Source: Triticum aestivum
Lineage: Eukaryota > Streptophyta > Magnoliopsida > Poales > Poaceae
Assembly (NCBI RefSeq): GCF_018294505.1
Contig: NC_057807.1
Coordinates: forward strand, 169,226,883-169,290,882
Length of the DNA stretch: 64,000 bases
Direction of reading: 5' to 3'
Positions 1-11,505 of this stretch are shown piece by piece (position 1 is the stretch's first letter; each line of letters starts with the position of its first letter). Made by a program: the position numbers and the translations under genes. The notes beneath the pieces are model-generated. The model worked only from the letters and a program-made list of their open reading frames with translations, was not told the origin of the DNA and made no database searches.

Positions 1-1356
1 TATGGGAAACCTCGGCCGGACTCCCTGCGGATGGAACCTGAATAGGCGATAAACCTGGACTGGAGGCTTAGGTGATTAGGTAGGTCGTGGCCGACACCCA
101 CGTTGGGCTTCCGCTTGAAGGTTGCCGAGTACATGTCGTGTAAGCGACGATAAGTGGTGAGAGCGTGTATGAAGAAGTACCCCCTGCAGGGTTATCATGA
201 TCTATTCGAATAGCCGCGTCCGCGGTAAAGGACTACTTGGTTGCCTATACAGTTCATAGACAAGTAAATGGAAACTGATAAAAGCCTCAAGATAAGTGTG
301 AGTGCTGAGGATGGCTCTTCCGTAGGAAGACGGAGGTGGATCCTCGGTAGTGTATTGAAGTGGTGAGTAGTGGACTCGTGTGCGCAAAACTATTTCAACT
401 TGGAGTATCGTAGGATAGTCTAGCCAAGAGTCAAAGCTGGCTTGCTGCAATAACTCCACCAACCCTTCTTGATACTATGCATGTATGTAGGATCTGATGT
501 AAGTCTTGCTGAGTACCTTTGTACTCATGTTGCTATAATCTACATTTTTTACAGAAGACGCTGCAACCCCTTCTGATGGGTTCTATGTAGACGTTGACAT
601 CAACGAGTAGGCTAAAGACCCAGGTGGTGACCCTGAGCTTGTGATGGACCACGTAGTATAGTTAGGCTTCCAAGCCTCTTTTATTTTACTAGTTGTCTGT
701 ACCCAGACAAAGTACTTCCGCTGTTGGCTTGTATGACTGTATGATTTGTATGTTGGGTCGTGAGACCCGTACCTGTGTGTATGATATGTATGGCTCCCTG
801 AGCCTTAAATAAAGTACTTGTGTCATAGAGTCATGTTGTGATGCTTCGTTGTATTTGCACATATCGAGCATATTGTGTGTATGATTGAAATGCTTGGTAT
901 GTGTGGGATCTGACCATCTAGTTGTTTATCTTTAGTAGCCTCTCTTACCGGGAAATGTCTCCTAGTGTTACCGCTGAGCCATGGTAGCTTGCTACTGCTC
1001 TGGAACACTTAGGCTGGCCGGCATGTGTCCTTCTTCGTTCCTGTGTCTGTCCCTTCGGGGAAATGTCACGCTTTGAGTACCGGAGTCCTGCTAGCCCAGT
1101 GCTACAGCCCGGACCCACTTGCTGATGACCGACACGTTCGAAGCTGGGTCATGGATGCCTGTCCCTGTAAGTCTGTGCCACTTTGGGTTTACGACTAGTC
1201 ATGTCAGCCCGGGCTCTTTATCATATGGATGCTAGCGACACTATCATATACGTGAGCCAAAAGGCGCAAATGGTCCCGGGAAAAGGTAAGACGACACCCG
1301 TGGGGATACCGTGCGTGAGGCCGCAAAGTGATATGAGGTGTTACCAGCTAGATCGA
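1..1356 (+). mobile_element. 3' part of a ~4 kb LTR (element S, copy A)
   Basis: This is a near-identical copy of 3983-5371. By eye I count five substitutions, one 1-base indel and one 34-base indel. It contains an AATAAA signal at 808-813, which fits the end of a transcribed LTR. The copy stops at GATCGA (1351-1356), about 26 bases short of the end seen in copy B, and the start of copy B follows directly. The start of this copy lies left of the window. I do not recognise the family name. No protein in it is convincing. Confidence 0.75.
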
Positions 1357-4300
1357 TGTCACACCCTAGCTAGTCATGCATTAGAGTGTTGCATCATGTT
1401 TACTTTTCATCAGAAACTTGAAATGGGGATGACAGAACCCCCAGTCCCCTCTGAAACCAACTAGGGTTACTAAAATAATTTTTCAATGAACCTGAAATGC
1501 CCTTCTAAAATGTCCATCATTTTAGCCTTGGTTCAGAACCTCTGACAAAAGTGGTGCACATTTTTCTAGGCCATCATAGGGTCTTTGAATTAAATCATAG
1601 ATATTTGAATTTGGGCATTTAAAATAATATAAAATATTTAAATGCTCAAATATCTCCAAACTGAAATGTTTCATGTTGGAAATATTCCAACTATGGACCA
1701 GGAGTAGTTTGGTGATTTTTGGAATTGACTAGGTATTTTATTTAATTCAACAAAGTTGCAGAAATATTAAATAAAACAGAAAACAGAAAAGAGAGGGAAG
1801 ACTTACCTGTGCGGCCCAGCCAGCTGGCCGGCCCAGCTAGCCAGCCCAGCACTGTAGCTCCCCGTCGTCTTCCTCCCCACGCCCCGAAGCTGCTGCGTGC
1901 TCGCGCGCGCGCGGCCGCGCGGCCACCTCCTTCTTGCCGACGCCCTCCTGGCCGCGTGGACGACGTCCGCAGCCCGTCCCGATCCCCCCTGCTCTCGCTC
2001 ACTCTCCCCCGTTTCTCCCTCGCTCTCTCTCGCTCTCGGCCGAAGCACACCTTCGCCGCCGTTCGCCGTAGCCACTGTCTCCGGCCACCCCTCGCTCCCC
2101 CGAGTAGCTCAGAAGCTCCGCCACAACTCCCTCTTCCTCCCCACCGCTCCACGAGTCCCCGGAAGCCCTGCATCGCCGCCACATCGCCGTTCCCCTCTTC
2201 GGGCTCCGATCACCGTCGCCGACGAATTCGCCGTCTCCAGCGCGTCCCCGAGCCCGCTTCGACGCCCACTGCAACCGCGGTGAGCCCCCGAGCCGTTTCC
2301 CCCTCTCCTTCCCCTCGTTCCCTCACCATAGCTGCATCTCCACCACGGCCGAACCTCCGCCGTCGCCGAGCTCGCCGTCGACGCAGCTCCGGTGACAATT
2401 TGGTCACCCCGGCGAGTCCAACGCGTTCACAGAACCCAGTAGAGCATCCCTAGCGCCTCACTTTGCTCGACTTCGAGCTCCAGCACCAATCCCGCGCACG
2501 ACCGAAACCCGGCGGCCGCAGCCGAGCTCACCGCCGTCAACTCCGGCCACCCCGACCCCAACGGACTCCGCCAAGAGCCGCGGGTCGTCCTCAGCTTCAC
2601 TCCGGTGGTCGCCGCGTTCCATTTGGTGGCCGAAACGACCAAAACCACTATCGCCGCTGCACTGTTGGTCGCCGCCGGCCAGAACTCCGGCGAGCTGACG
2701 TGGCCCAGTTAATTAGCCACTAACCCACCACCTACTGACGCTGACAAGTGGGCCCCAGGGCTTAGTCAAAGCTAACCAGCCCGGGGTCAACGCGGGATTA
2801 GCCCTGTGACACTGACGTGTGGACCCCACACGTCAGGTTTGACCCGAGCCAGCCCTGTTGACCTGCTGATGTCATTGTGATGTCAGGCTGACGCAGTAAT
2901 TGAATTTCTGGATTTAAATTAAATCAGGAAATTCCAAAATATTATTTAAACTTCAAAAACTCATAACTTTTATTCTGTAACTCCAAATTGGACAAATAAT
3001 ATATGAAAAATGATCAGAAAAATCCAATCTATCCATCTGTACTATTCTCATGCATGATCAAACAAGTTAACTTGATGTTTTAATCAGAACAAGAAAAGGC
3101 ACTTTAAAAGGCCATATTTGAATTTGGAATTTGAATCTTTGATTCAAATTTGCTCAAACACATCTGGTTTTAGTTGCATTAGCCCAACACACTCATATTG
3201 CCATGTTTCATGCATGCATCATATTGTTGCACATTGTTTGGTGATGCCTGTGTATCGTTACCCTTTGCGACAGGATCTGTCCCCGAGGAGTACCGTGATT
3301 ACCCTAACGAAGAATCGTATCCGTGCAACGAACCATCAGGCAAGCAACCAACCATTTGATCATATCGATACAATCCCATGTTCTCGCTCCTGCTCTCTTT
3401 TACTGCATTAAGACAACGCGATTCAAACTGTTGTGTGCTACGGTAGTTGAACCCATTTCCTCTGCATGACCTGTCATTGCCACAGTAACTAGATGAAACC
3501 CACTAGCATGTGTAGGAGTTGATTGAGCCATATGTATGTGTTGTTCCTACCTTGCTATGCCTGCTATGCTTAGAGTCGTGTCAGGTCTGGTTCATCTGGG
3601 TGATGGGCTAGAGTGAAATGATTATGTCGGTAATGAGAGTGGTGTGGTGAACACGAGTTGGTAAAGGTATCGATGAGAGGCCATGTAGGAGTACATGGTG
3701 GGTTGTTTCATTGAAGCCGACCTTAAGCACTGAGATCTGTATGTGTGATTTAAGAATCAGCTACTACCATGCATTGGGCCCGAAACCAATGGACCCTCTC
3801 GACTTCTTATTCACCCTAGTTCTCCGTCCAGGAGTTGCAAGTAGTTTCTGGTGTTTGTAGCCTACTGGAGGCCGTGGACAGCGCTGACCGTAGGGGTGGG
3901 CTGTGATGCGGTAGGTACGTGGCCGGGTGTACCGAATACCCGTTAGGTATCTCGGGAACCCTGTTCACATCGTTCGGGGCCGTATGGGAAACCTCGGCCG
4001 GACTCCCTGCGGATGGAACCTGAATAGGCGATAAACCTGGACTGGAGGCTTAGGTGATTAGGTAGGTCGTGGCCGACACCCACGTTGGGCTTCCGCTTGA
4101 AGGTTGCCGAGTACATGTCGTGTAAGCGACGATAAGTGGTGAGAGCGTGTATGAAGAAGTACCCCCTGCAGGGTTATCATGATCTATTCGAATAGCCGCG
4201 TCCGCGGTAAAGGACTACTTGGTTGCCTATACAGTTCATAGACAAGTAAATGGAAACTGATAAAAGCCTCAAGATAAGTGTGAGTGCTGAGGATGGCTCT

Positions 4301-5397
4301 TCCGTAGGAAGACGGAGGTGGATCCTCGGTAGTGTATTGAAGTGGTGAGTAGTGGACTCGTGTGCGCAAAACTATTTCAACTTGGAGTATCGTAGGATAG
4401 TCTAGCCAAGAGTCAAAGCTGGCTTGCTGCAATAACTCCACCAACCCTTCTTGATACTATGCATGTATGTAGGATCTGATGTAAGTCTTGCTGAGTACCT
4501 TTGTACTCATGTTGCTATAATCTACATTTTTTACAGAAGACGCTGCAACCCCTTCTGATGGGTTCTATGTAGACGTTGACATCAACGAGTAGGCTAAAGA
4601 CCCAGGTGGTGACCCTGAGCTTGTGATGGACCACGTAGTATAGTTAGGCTTCCAAGCCTCTTTTATTTTACTAGTTGTCTGTACCCAGACAAAGTACTTC
4701 CGCTGTTGGCTTGTATGACTGTATGACTTGTATGTTGGGTCGTGAGACCCGTATCTGTGTGTATGATATGTATGGCTCCCTGAGCCTTAAATAAAGTACT
4801 TGTGTCGTAGAGTCATGTTGTGATGCTTCGTTGTATTCGCACATATCGAGCATATTGTGTGTATGATTGAAATGCTTGGTATGTGTGGGATCTGACCATC
4901 TAGTTGTTTATCTTTAGTAGCCTCTCTTACCGGGAAATGTCTCCTAGTGTTACCGCTGAGCCATGGTAGCTTGCTACTGCTCTGGAACACTTAGGCTGGC
5001 CGGCATGTGTCCTTCTTCGTTCCTGTGTCTGTCCCTTCGGGGAAATGTCACGCTTTGAGTACCGGAGTCCTGTTAGCCCGCTACAGCCCGGTTTACCGGA
5101 GTCCTGCTAGCCCAGTGCTACAGCCCGGACCCACTTGCTGATGACCGACACGTTCGAAGCTGGGTCATGGATGCCTGTCCCTGTAAGTCTGTGCCACTTT
5201 GGGTTCACGACTAGTCATGTCAGCCCGGGCTCTTTATCATATGGATGCTAGCGACACTATCATATACGTGAGCCAAAAGGCGCAAATGGTCCCGGGAAAA
5301 GGTAAGACGACACCGTGGGGATACCGTGCGTGAGGCCGCAAAGTGATATGAGGTGTTACCAGCTAGATCGATGTGACATCGAGTCGGGGTCCTGACA
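1357..5397 (+). mobile_element. Full ~4.0 kb LTR (element S, copy B)
   Basis: The unit begins TGTCACACCC and ends GGTCCTGACA, so it has TG...CA ends with a short inverted TGTCA/TGACA. Its last 1.4 kb repeats 1-1356. It carries an AT-rich start, a GC- and CT-rich block (about 1800-2700), and an AATAAA at 4790-4795. A 34-base duplication near 5060-5128 is absent from copy A. It is followed directly by the truncated antisense gene of element O, so S was inserted into that gene. The most economical reading is a 5' LTR (copy A) and a 3' LTR (copy B) whose internal domain was deleted. Orientation rests on the polyadenylation signal only. Confidence 0.7.
1800..2730 (+). other. GC/CpG-rich block with pyrimidine-rich tract inside LTR copy B
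   Basis: The base composition changes sharply here from AT-rich LTR sequence to C-rich DNA dense in CG. A CT-rich stretch (about 1978-2040) resembles a plant 5' leader. Long open frames run in several phases on both strands, as expected of GC-rich DNA. Their proline/arginine-rich translations show no domain, so I treat this as a candidate LTR promoter and leader, not a gene. Confidence 0.35.
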
Positions 5398-6479
5398 TCC
5401 TTCCTGGCCAAGAATGGCTCAGCAAGGCGGAGAGAATCAGGTGTCCGGCGCCACTTCCCGAAGGCTCGCCTAGTCCCACCCTAGCCAAGATTCTTGGTCG
5501 TGTGCTAAGTAAAGTGCCCTCGGGGAAAGACGAAGGGAAGAACAGAGAAGCAGAACTTCACACATTGCACATCGAAACCAGGGGAATTGGTACCTCCCCA
5601 AAGGAGGATAGTCGGGGAGGGGAATCTAAGGCCTCCTCCCCTCGCGGGAAGAAGAGGGCCGCCTCCAAAGACTTGGATACGGAGGTGCCCAGACAAGGGA
5701 AGAAAGCTTCACCAGGGGGCCCTGCCCCGAAGGGCGTCCTCACTGCGCCTTGTCCGCCAACGGACCAGCCCTCAGCCGAGCTGTAAGTTAATCATAAATA
5801 CGAAGGTACTTCTCCCTTCTCCGAGAGCAATAACCAGGATCCATTCTTTGTAGTCCGGCTAGCAGCTCTTCTCAACAGAGTTCGTCTTTGGGGGATCTCC
5901 TTCCGGAGATGATGGAGAGTGAGACCCCACCGACCTCTCCGCCTCATGGGGCGGGCGACCCCGAGGTGTCTTCACGGAGGAGTCCAGATTTGCAGAAGCC
6001 AGAAGCTAATACTTCGGCCGCCCTGAGCCCGGAGCGTTCGGCTCCCACGTGGGGCGATAAGAAGGGTCCAACACAGTTCGGCGTCCGGCCGGACACACTG
6101 ACGGGCCTTCTGGAGCGAGCTGCTCTCTCGAAGGAGCGCCGTTCATTAATGAGCACGGTGCTTGAGAAGATTTCATCCGCCACAAGCGGGTTGAATGAAG
6201 CCTTTACGAGCCTGCTCAGAGGCTTTGAGGTATGTAATGAAAATACATAATTTTTGACTGTGACGCACGCGCTAGGTGTGCTCCATATGGATAGTAGCCC
6301 CTGAGACTCTGGTTGCCAGCCGTAGGCGGCAAACGGAGGATCACATTGTTAAGTAATGATTACGCAGTATTTATGCGCAGGTGTCTAAGGATCCGGCAAC
6401 CGACTGGTCCGTTGAAGTTGCCGAACTGAGGAGGCAGATTGGAGTTATTGATGCCGAGATCACACTTGTGAACGAACGG

Positions 6480-6953
6480 TGAGGGAGTCCTGGACTAGGG
6501 GATGTCCGGATAGCCGAACTATCATCATCGGCCAGACTCCAAGACTATGAAGATACAAGATTGAAGACTTCGTCCCATGTCCGGATGGGACTTTCCTTGG
6601 CGTGGAAGGAAAGCTTGGCGATACGGATATGTAGATCTCCTACCATTGTAACCGACTCTATGTAACCCTAGCCCTCTCCGATGTCTATATAAACCAGAGG
6701 GTTTTAGTCCATAGGACACAACAACAATCATACCATAGGCTAGCTTCTAGGGTTTAGCCTCCTTGATCTCGTGGTAGATCCACTCTTGTACTACCCATAT
6801 CATCAATATCAATCAAGCAGGAGTAGGGTTTTACCTCCATCGAGAGGGCCCGAACCTGGGTAAAAACATTGTGTCCCTTGTCTCCTGTTACCATTCGCCT
6901 AGACGCACAGTTCGGGAGCCCCTACCCGAGATCCGCCGGTTTTGACACCGACA
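6480..6953 (+). repeat. 5' LTR of element 1
   Basis: It starts TGAGGGAGTCC and ends TGACACCGACA. It contains a promoter-like TCTATATAAACC about 220 bp from its start, followed by the GCTAGCTTCTAGGGTTTAG block shared by all copies. The segment after it (TTGGTGCTTTCAT) is where the primer-binding site is expected. Confidence 0.9.
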
Positions 6954-7000
6954 TTGGTGCTTTCATTTAGAGTTCCTCTGTGCCGTCGCATATAGGCCCG

Positions 7001-10000
7001 ATGGCTCCTTCGATCTTCAACAACGAGGCGGTCCAGGGTGAGACTTTTCTCCCCAGACAGATCTTCGTATTCGGCGGCTTTGCACTGCGGGCCAATTCGC
7101 TTGGCCATCTGGAGCAGATTGAAAGCTACGCCCCTGGCCATCAGGTCAGATTTGGAAGTTTGAACTTCACGGCTGACATCCGCGGAGACTTGATCTTCGA
7201 CGGATTCAAGCCACAGCCGAGCGCGCCGCACTGTCTCGATGGGCATGATTTAGCTCTGCTGCCGGACAGTGCCCTGGAGGCCGCACACGAGTCCGCTCCG
7301 ACCCTTAATTCGGAGCCGACTGCGCAGATCGAGGATGGGTGGCTAGACACCGCCTCGGGGGCTGCTACATCTATGGCGATGGAGCCGAATATCGACTTGT
7401 CCCTTGTAAAGCTCGTGACTCCGAGGTGCCGTACTCCTCGCAGGACTCCGAACCTCCTGCGCTCTTACCAATCGAATCTGATTGGGCACCGATCATGGAG
7501 TTCACCGCTGCAGACATCTTTCAGCACTCGCCTTTCGGCGACATCCTGAATTCGCTAAAGTATCTCTCGTTATCAGGAGAGTCCTGGCCGGGTCACGCTC
7601 AGGACGGTTGGGATGCGGACGACGAAGAAATTCAAAGCCCACCCACCACCCACTTTGTAGCCACTGTCGACGATCTAACCGAGATGCTAGACTACGACTC
7701 CGAAGACATCGACGGTATGGACGATGATGCCAGAGACGACCAAGAACCAGCGCCTACTGGGCACTGGAAAGCCACCTCGTCATACAACATATACATGGTG
7801 GACACCCAAAGGATGGGAATGGCGATGGAACAGCGGAGGAGGATCCCTCCAAGAAATAGCCTAAGCGCCGGTGTCAGCGGCGCCGCTCTAAATCCTGCCA
7901 CAGCAAGAATGGAGATTCCGGCACCGGAGACAATAACACCCCTGACAGTGCCGAAGACAACCACCTCCAGCAAGATTCAGCACAGGAGGACGGAGAAGCC
8001 AACCCTCACGAGAGAGCAGCAGACGAAGAGGTAGAGGACGATAATTACATGCCTCCCTCCGGACACGAGGCAAGTCTCGACGACGACGAATTCGTCGTGC
8101 CTGAGGATCCCGTCGAACAAGAGCGTTTTAAACGCAGGCTTATGGCCACAGCAAACAGCCTCAAGAAAAAGCAGCAACAGCTTAGAGATGTTCAAGATCT
8201 GCTAGCCGACAGATGGACTGAAGTCCTTGCGGCCGAAGAGCATGAACTCGAACGCCCCTCCAAAAGCTACCCCAAACGCAAGATGCTCCCCCGATTAGAG
8301 GAGGAGGCATATAAACCTACATCACCAGCGCACAATACGGCCGATCAGCCACCTTGTGGCCGCGACAGAGAGGCCTCTAGGCCTTCCACTAAAGCCATAC
8401 CCCGGCATCCCTCGAAAAGTACGAAGCCACGGGGAAATGCATCGGACTTGCGAGACATATTGGAGGATAAGGCAAGACAATCAAGATCGATCTACAGATC
8501 GCGTGGGCGCCCCACGATGCGCGACGACGACCGTCGCGCCGGATACAGCAACTCTGGCTGGGCCGAACACAGTAGACAGAGCTCACTTGAGCTACGTCGT
8601 GATATAGCCCAATATAGAGGCGCCACACACCCACTATGCTTCACAGATGAAGTAATGGATCATCAAATCCCCGAAGGGTTCAAACCCGTGAACATCGAAT
8701 CCTACGATGGCACAACAGACCCCGCGGTTTGGATCGAAGACTATCTCCTTCATATCCACATGGCCCGCGGTGACGATCTTCACGCCATCAAATATCTCCC
8801 ACTCAAGCTTAAAGGACCAGCTCGGCATTGACTTAACAACTTGCCAGCAGAATCAATTGGGTGTTGGGAGGACCTGGAAGCCACATTCCTCGACAACTTC
8901 CAGGGCACATATGTGCGACCACCAGATGCCGATGACCTAAGCCACATAATTCAGCAGCTAGACGAATCGGCCAGACAATTCTAGACACGGTTCTTAACAA
9001 AGAAAAATCAAATCGTCGACTGTCCGGATGCAGAGGCCCTCGCAGCCTTCAAAGATAACATCCACGACGAGTGGCTTGCCCGGCACCTAGGACAGGAAAA
9101 GCCGAAATCCATGGCAGCCCTCACATCACTCATGACCCGCTTCTGCGCGGGAGAGGACAGCTGGCTAGCCCGCAGTAACAACCTCAGCAAAAATTCTGGC
9201 AGTCTAGATACCAAGGACCACAATGGCAGGTCGCGTCACAACAAGAACAAACGCCGCGTTAATGGCGATAACACTGAGGATACGACAGTCAATGCCGGAT
9301 TCAGAGGCTCCAAGCCCGGTCAGCGAAAAAAGCCATTTAAAAGAACTACTCCGGGTCCGTCCAATTTGGATCGAATACTCGACCGCTCTTGCCAGATACA
9401 CGGCACCCCCGAAAAGCCAGCCAATCACACCAACATGGATTGTTGGATATTCAAGCAGGCAGGCAAGTTAATTGCCGAAAACAATGACACGAGGCTGCAT
9501 AGCGATGACGAGGAAGAGACCCGGCCGCCGAACATTAGAGGACAGAAGGGTTTCTCCCCACAAGTGCGGACGGTGAACATGATATACGCAACCCACATAC
9601 CCAAAAGGGAGCGGAAGTGTGCACTCAGGGACGTATACGCGATGGAGCCAGTCGCCCCAAAGTTCAATCCATGGTCCTCTTGCCCGATCACTTTTGATCG
9701 AAGGGACCACCCAACCAGCATCCGCCACGGCGGATTCGCCACATTGGTTTTAGACCCAATCGTCGATGGATTTGACCTCACCAGAGTCCTGATCTACGGC
9801 GGCAGCAGCCTGAACCTGCTTTATCAGGATACAGTGCGCAAGATGGGCATAGACCCCTCAAGGATTAAACCCACAAAGACGACCTTTAAAGGCGTCATAC
9901 CAGGTGTAGAGGCCAATTGTACAGGCTCAGTTACACTGGAAGTGGTCTTCGGATCCCCGGATAACTTCCGAAGCGAGGAGTTAATCTTTGACATAGTTCC

Positions 10001-10295
10001 GTTCCGCAGTGGCTATCATGCTCTGCTCGGACGGAACGCGTTTGCAAAGTTCAACGCGGTGCCGCACTACGCATACCTCAAGCTCAAGATGCCAGGCCCT
10101 CGAGGAGTCATCACAGTCAACGGAAACACTGAACGCTCTCTCCGAACGGAGGAACATACAGCGGCTCTCGCGGCAGAAGTACAGTGCAGCCTCTTAAGGC
10201 AATTCTCGAGTACGGCCGTTAAGCGACTGGACACGGCTAAACGCGCCCGGAGTAACCTACAACAAGACCACCTGGCACGTTCCGAGCATGCGTAG
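7001..10295 (+). pseudogene. gag-protease polyprotein of element 1, broken
   Basis: It encodes the capsid-type Gag and aspartic protease of a Gypsy element. The start MAPSIFNNEAVQGETF matches the other copies. In order: an N-terminal domain (FVFGGFALRANSLGHLEQI), an acidic linker, a basic region, the gag core (retrotransposon gag family; FTDEVMDHQIPEGFKPVNIE to ARHLGQEKP), a CxxH...H...C finger (CQIHG...HTNMDC), and a protease (VLIYGGSSLNLLY to HALLGRNAFAKF). The reading frame shifts near 7390 and 8000. Two tryptophan codons are now stops (8829-8831 and in ARQF*TRF near 8983). The protease aspartate of the D-G-G motif is tyrosine at 9795-9797. It then ends without any reverse transcriptase. 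It is non-coding today; function is inferred from the family. Confidence 0.85.
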
Positions 10296-11505
10296 CAATG
10301 CGGCCCCAACCCCAGCCCTTGCAAAATTGCAAGACTGGTCCTTCGCGTACATCATTACGCTCTGGAGATACCATGGGCATAGGGGGAGGGGCACGACCAC
10401 GACAGGCCCAGAATGCGGTTTAACCACACCAGGGGCTCCCAAGTGTGTCATCTTTTTTTTCCTTTTCTTTTTTTACCCACAGGACTCCGTTCACCAGAGG
10501 CCCTGTCCGGCAGTAGACCTGCCGAACTCACGATGCAACAGCCAGGGAAGGAGAAAGGCTACGACGAGTATCCAGGTGGTCTCCATTACGAGCATTAAAT
10601 CTGTTTTATACACCATTCCGCAGCCTACCCCTGGAGGGGGACATGTTTAATAGTCCCATCCCTTGCTTACCGCACTATTTGTATCGTTCTGCATTCATGG
10701 CAGTATTTCTTGAATAAACAATGCATCGCTTTTTTGCTTGTAATTGCATTCCTTCCTTATACATATGTTCATTTATGACATGTTGCATCCGTACACTTTG
10801 GTACGGCTAAATACACCAGGGGCTTAAGTTCCCCATATTATGGTGTGATAAGTCCGAACACTTTCACAAGTGCGGCACCCCGAACTTATAGCATTATATG
10901 CATCGGCTCCGAATCATGTCTTGGGTCAATAGTTGGGTTTGCCCGGCTCCCATGTTTTGGTACCTTACGTTCCGTTGTATCGGCTAAGGTAGCACTGGGA
11001 GAACCACTGCGATTGCGCCCCAGTTGAGCTGGGCGAGCGCCTCAGTGGAGAAAGCTAAAACTGACCGTCATGATGAGGCGAGAGCCGGTCGCTGTTCGAG
11101 AGGTTTTTTCGAGTCCCTAAAGACTTATGCCGCTTAGAGCGAGGAACCGGCTTTGTCCGGCCCAGGCGTGGATAGCGCCCCGAATTCGGCCTTCCGAACA
11201 CTAGGGGCTTCGCCGAAATTTAAAATTATAGAATTCTATGGCTAAGTGAGAGTGTTCAAGCACTATAAGTCCGGTTGCCTTGTTCGTTGTGTTGAGCGCC
11301 TCCCTAGATGGACCCAAAAATGGGAACAAGAGCGCTCAAGTTTATCCCGAACACCCCAGCACTCGTGGCATGGGGGCTGAAGCCGACGACTTGCCATCTC
11401 TCAGATTTGATAAACGGCCGCACAGAAGGTAATATTTTAAATTAACAAGCGTTGCTTAGCGCATACGAACAAAGTTTTCGGCGCACAGGATAACAAAATG
11501 CGAGT
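10296..11505. other. Conserved noncoding gap between the two convergent genes, element 1
   Basis: About 1.2 kb lies between the ends of gag-protease and the antisense gene. A pol region is expected here in an autonomous element, but none is seen. Two blocks are shared with the other copies: around 10890-10925 (GGCTCCGAATCATGTCTT) and 11040-11084 (CTCAGTGGAGAAAGC, GACCGTCATGATG). Both genes would terminate in this gap. Confidence 0.6.

Noticed and set aside
202..1464. Short open frames in LTR copy A, some repeated at 4184-4990
   Set aside because: They are repeated only because the LTR is repeated. There is no start context or domain.
1742..2453. Overlapping long open frames on both strands (proline/arginine-rich and glycine/arginine-rich)
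   Set aside because: They arise from a GC-rich LTR block where stop codons are rare. Frames overlap on both strands and show no domain.
1352..5382. ATCGA on both sides of 1357-5377 as a target duplication
   Set aside because: The LTR more plausibly ends at 5397 (GTCCTGACA), which restores the TG...CA ends; ATCGA would put the end at a non-CA position.
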